Origin: Eutrigla gurnardus
Taxonomy: Eukaryota; Chordata; Actinopteri; Perciformes; Triglidae
Direction: 5' to 3'
DNA length: 64,000 nucleotides
Assembly (NCBI GenBank): GCA_963514095.1
Contig: OY741275.1
Span: 27,396,054 to 27,460,053, forward strand
The position numbers and the translations under genes were made by a program. The notes below the pieces were generated by a model, which was not told the origin of the DNA, ran no database searches, and saw only the letters and a list, made by a program, of their open reading frames with translations. The first letter of the stretch is position 1; each line of letters starts with the position of its first letter. Below, in pieces: positions 62,710 to 64,000 of the stretch.

Positions 62710-62781
62710 CACACAGTCACACACACACACACACTAACACACACAGTCACACACACACACTAACACACACAGTCACACACG

Positions 62782-62813
<32 letters not shown>

Positions 62814-62826
62814 CACACACACGCAC
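62710..62826. repeat. (CA)n microsatellite, right of the hAT insertion
   Basis: Continuation of the CA-rich tract, with repeated ACACTAACACACACAGTCAC words. Confidence 0.9.
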
Positions 62827-63504
62827 CCTCCCCATATTCAGTGTTACATGGAGCTTCATCCTTGGAACAGTTCAGCAACATGCTAATAGTCCCGTGTTAT
62901 TTAAATTAAATTAGTTAATAAACAGTCAAAAAGCAAAATTAAAGAGTTGGTCAGAAAATTGGTAGAGTTGCTGGCTGAGGTCAGAGGTCAGCAACATAAA
63001 GGAGATGCTGTTTCTTCAGGACTCTCATCAGTGTGACACATTTACACTTTTCTAACCCGCCGTGTTTGTTGGAGGAGGAGCCTCTGGTTTCTGGTTGGAT
63101 CCATCAGGCGGAGTGATGAAGGGTTGTTGTGCTTCATCTTCATCAGGAGATGATGGAGGTGGATGTTCACAGATGGAGGTGTTAGTTTCCAGACTAGAAG
63201 GCCGTTTGATTTTACAAACTCTGACTCTCCATCATTTGTTGTGTTAACAGATTGATTCTCTCAGGCTTATTTCTGACATGGAAAGATTTAACATTATCGG
63301 TCCTTGATAAGTTTGTACGTTACCAGACTGACGGAGAGGAAACGTGGTATAATCCATCTGTGAAAGTAGTGTTGATCAGGATCACTGATCTAGGACCCCG
63401 AGAACCCATATTTGTCTGCAGTGGGAATAAAGAGTCGAAGGGTGACTGGACAGAACCGTTCAACGGGACCCGAACACAAGAACCGCTGCTTTATTATGAA
63501 GATG

Positions 63505-64000
63505 AACAAAGTTAAGAGGTCTCGGCAGGTCTCGGCCAGGTCTCAGCGAGGGGCCAGGTCTCGGCAGGTCTCGGTGAGGGGACAGATCTCGGCAGGTCTC
63601 GGTGAGGGGCCAGGTCTCGGTGAGGGGCCAGGTCTCGGCAGGTCTCGGTGAGGGGACAGATCTCGGCAGGTCTCGGTGAGGGGCCAGGTCTCGGCAGGTC
63701 TCGGTGAGGGGGCAGGTCTCGGTGAGGGGCCAGGTCTCGGCAGGTCTCGGTGAGGGACCAGGTCTCGGTGAGGGGCCAGGTCTCGGCAGGTCTCGGTGAG
63801 GGGCCAGGTCTCGGTGAGGGGCCAGGTCTCGGCGGTGAGGGGCCAGGTCTCGGCGGTGAGGGGCCAGGTCTCGGTGAGGGGCCAGGTCTCGGTGAGGGGC
63901 CAGGTCTCTGCAGGTCTCGGTGAGGGGCCAGGTCTCGGCAGGTCTCGGTGAGGGGCCAGGTCTCGGCAGGTCTCGGTGAGGGGGCAGGTCTCGGCAGGTC
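63505..64000 (+). repeat. Minisatellite of GGTCTCGG words, running off the window
   Basis: Units of 10 bp (AGGTCTCGGC) and 18 bp (AGGTCTCGGTGAGGGGCC) alternate in varying order to the last base. The true length is unknown. Confidence 0.93.

Noticed and set aside
63252..63515. Possible further exon of the chromodomain gene
   Set aside because: The frame has no chromodomain continuation (no WKGY-like segment) and no supporting splice context.

Overview
The window is vertebrate genomic DNA, almost certainly from a ray-finned (teleost) fish. It carries multi-exon genes with GT-AG introns that are mostly short, abundant (CA/TG)n microsatellites, a Tc1 transposon, several non-autonomous hAT elements and many minisatellites. 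Compact introns suggest a percomorph, but that is inference. There is no prokaryotic content.

Layout. 1-3.9 kb: a CpG-rich block (about 230-730), a 33-bp minisatellite, and the probable 3' UTR of the first gene. 3.9-7.4 kb, minus strand: a complete six-exon slc10a2-like sodium/bile-acid cotransporter (378 codons). 7.4-12.7 kb: intergenic DNA with repeats. 12.7-41.5 kb, plus strand: a complete 37-exon rnf17 (RING finger plus five Tudor-type modules, 1,579 codons) that stays in frame across every junction I placed. 42.5-49.9 kb, minus strand: a complete 18-exon cenpj (centriole assembly, 1,246 codons), convergent with rnf17. 50.8-59.6 kb, plus strand: a complete 22-exon ttf2 (SNF2-type termination factor, 1,126 codons), divergent from cenpj across a 957-bp shared promoter interval. 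61.0 kb to the end, plus strand: the first exon and part of intron 1 of a chromodomain gene, best match mphosph8.

The genes do not form one pathway. rnf17 acts in germ-cell piRNA biology, cenpj in centriole growth, ttf2 in release of RNA polymerase II at mitosis, mphosph8 (if correct) in H3K9me-linked silencing and slc10a2 in bile-acid uptake. In human, RNF17 and CENPJ are also neighbours.

The most unusual content is intronic. A 7.7-kb minisatellite of 40/43-bp units fills most of rnf17 intron 18, is free of stop codons in all three forward frames, is almost free of AG dinucleotides, and runs directly into the 3' splice site of exon 19. The same arrangement (a tandem array touching a splice site) recurs in rnf17, cenpj and ttf2. 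In two introns the repeat unit itself contains an acceptor-like CAG, giving ladders of candidate 3' splice sites. Other points are an intact Tc1 element in rnf17, two hAT insertions with exact 8-bp target duplications, a fragment that looks like 5.8S/ITS2 rDNA, and a fivefold tandem array of a CTCF-like motif in ttf2.
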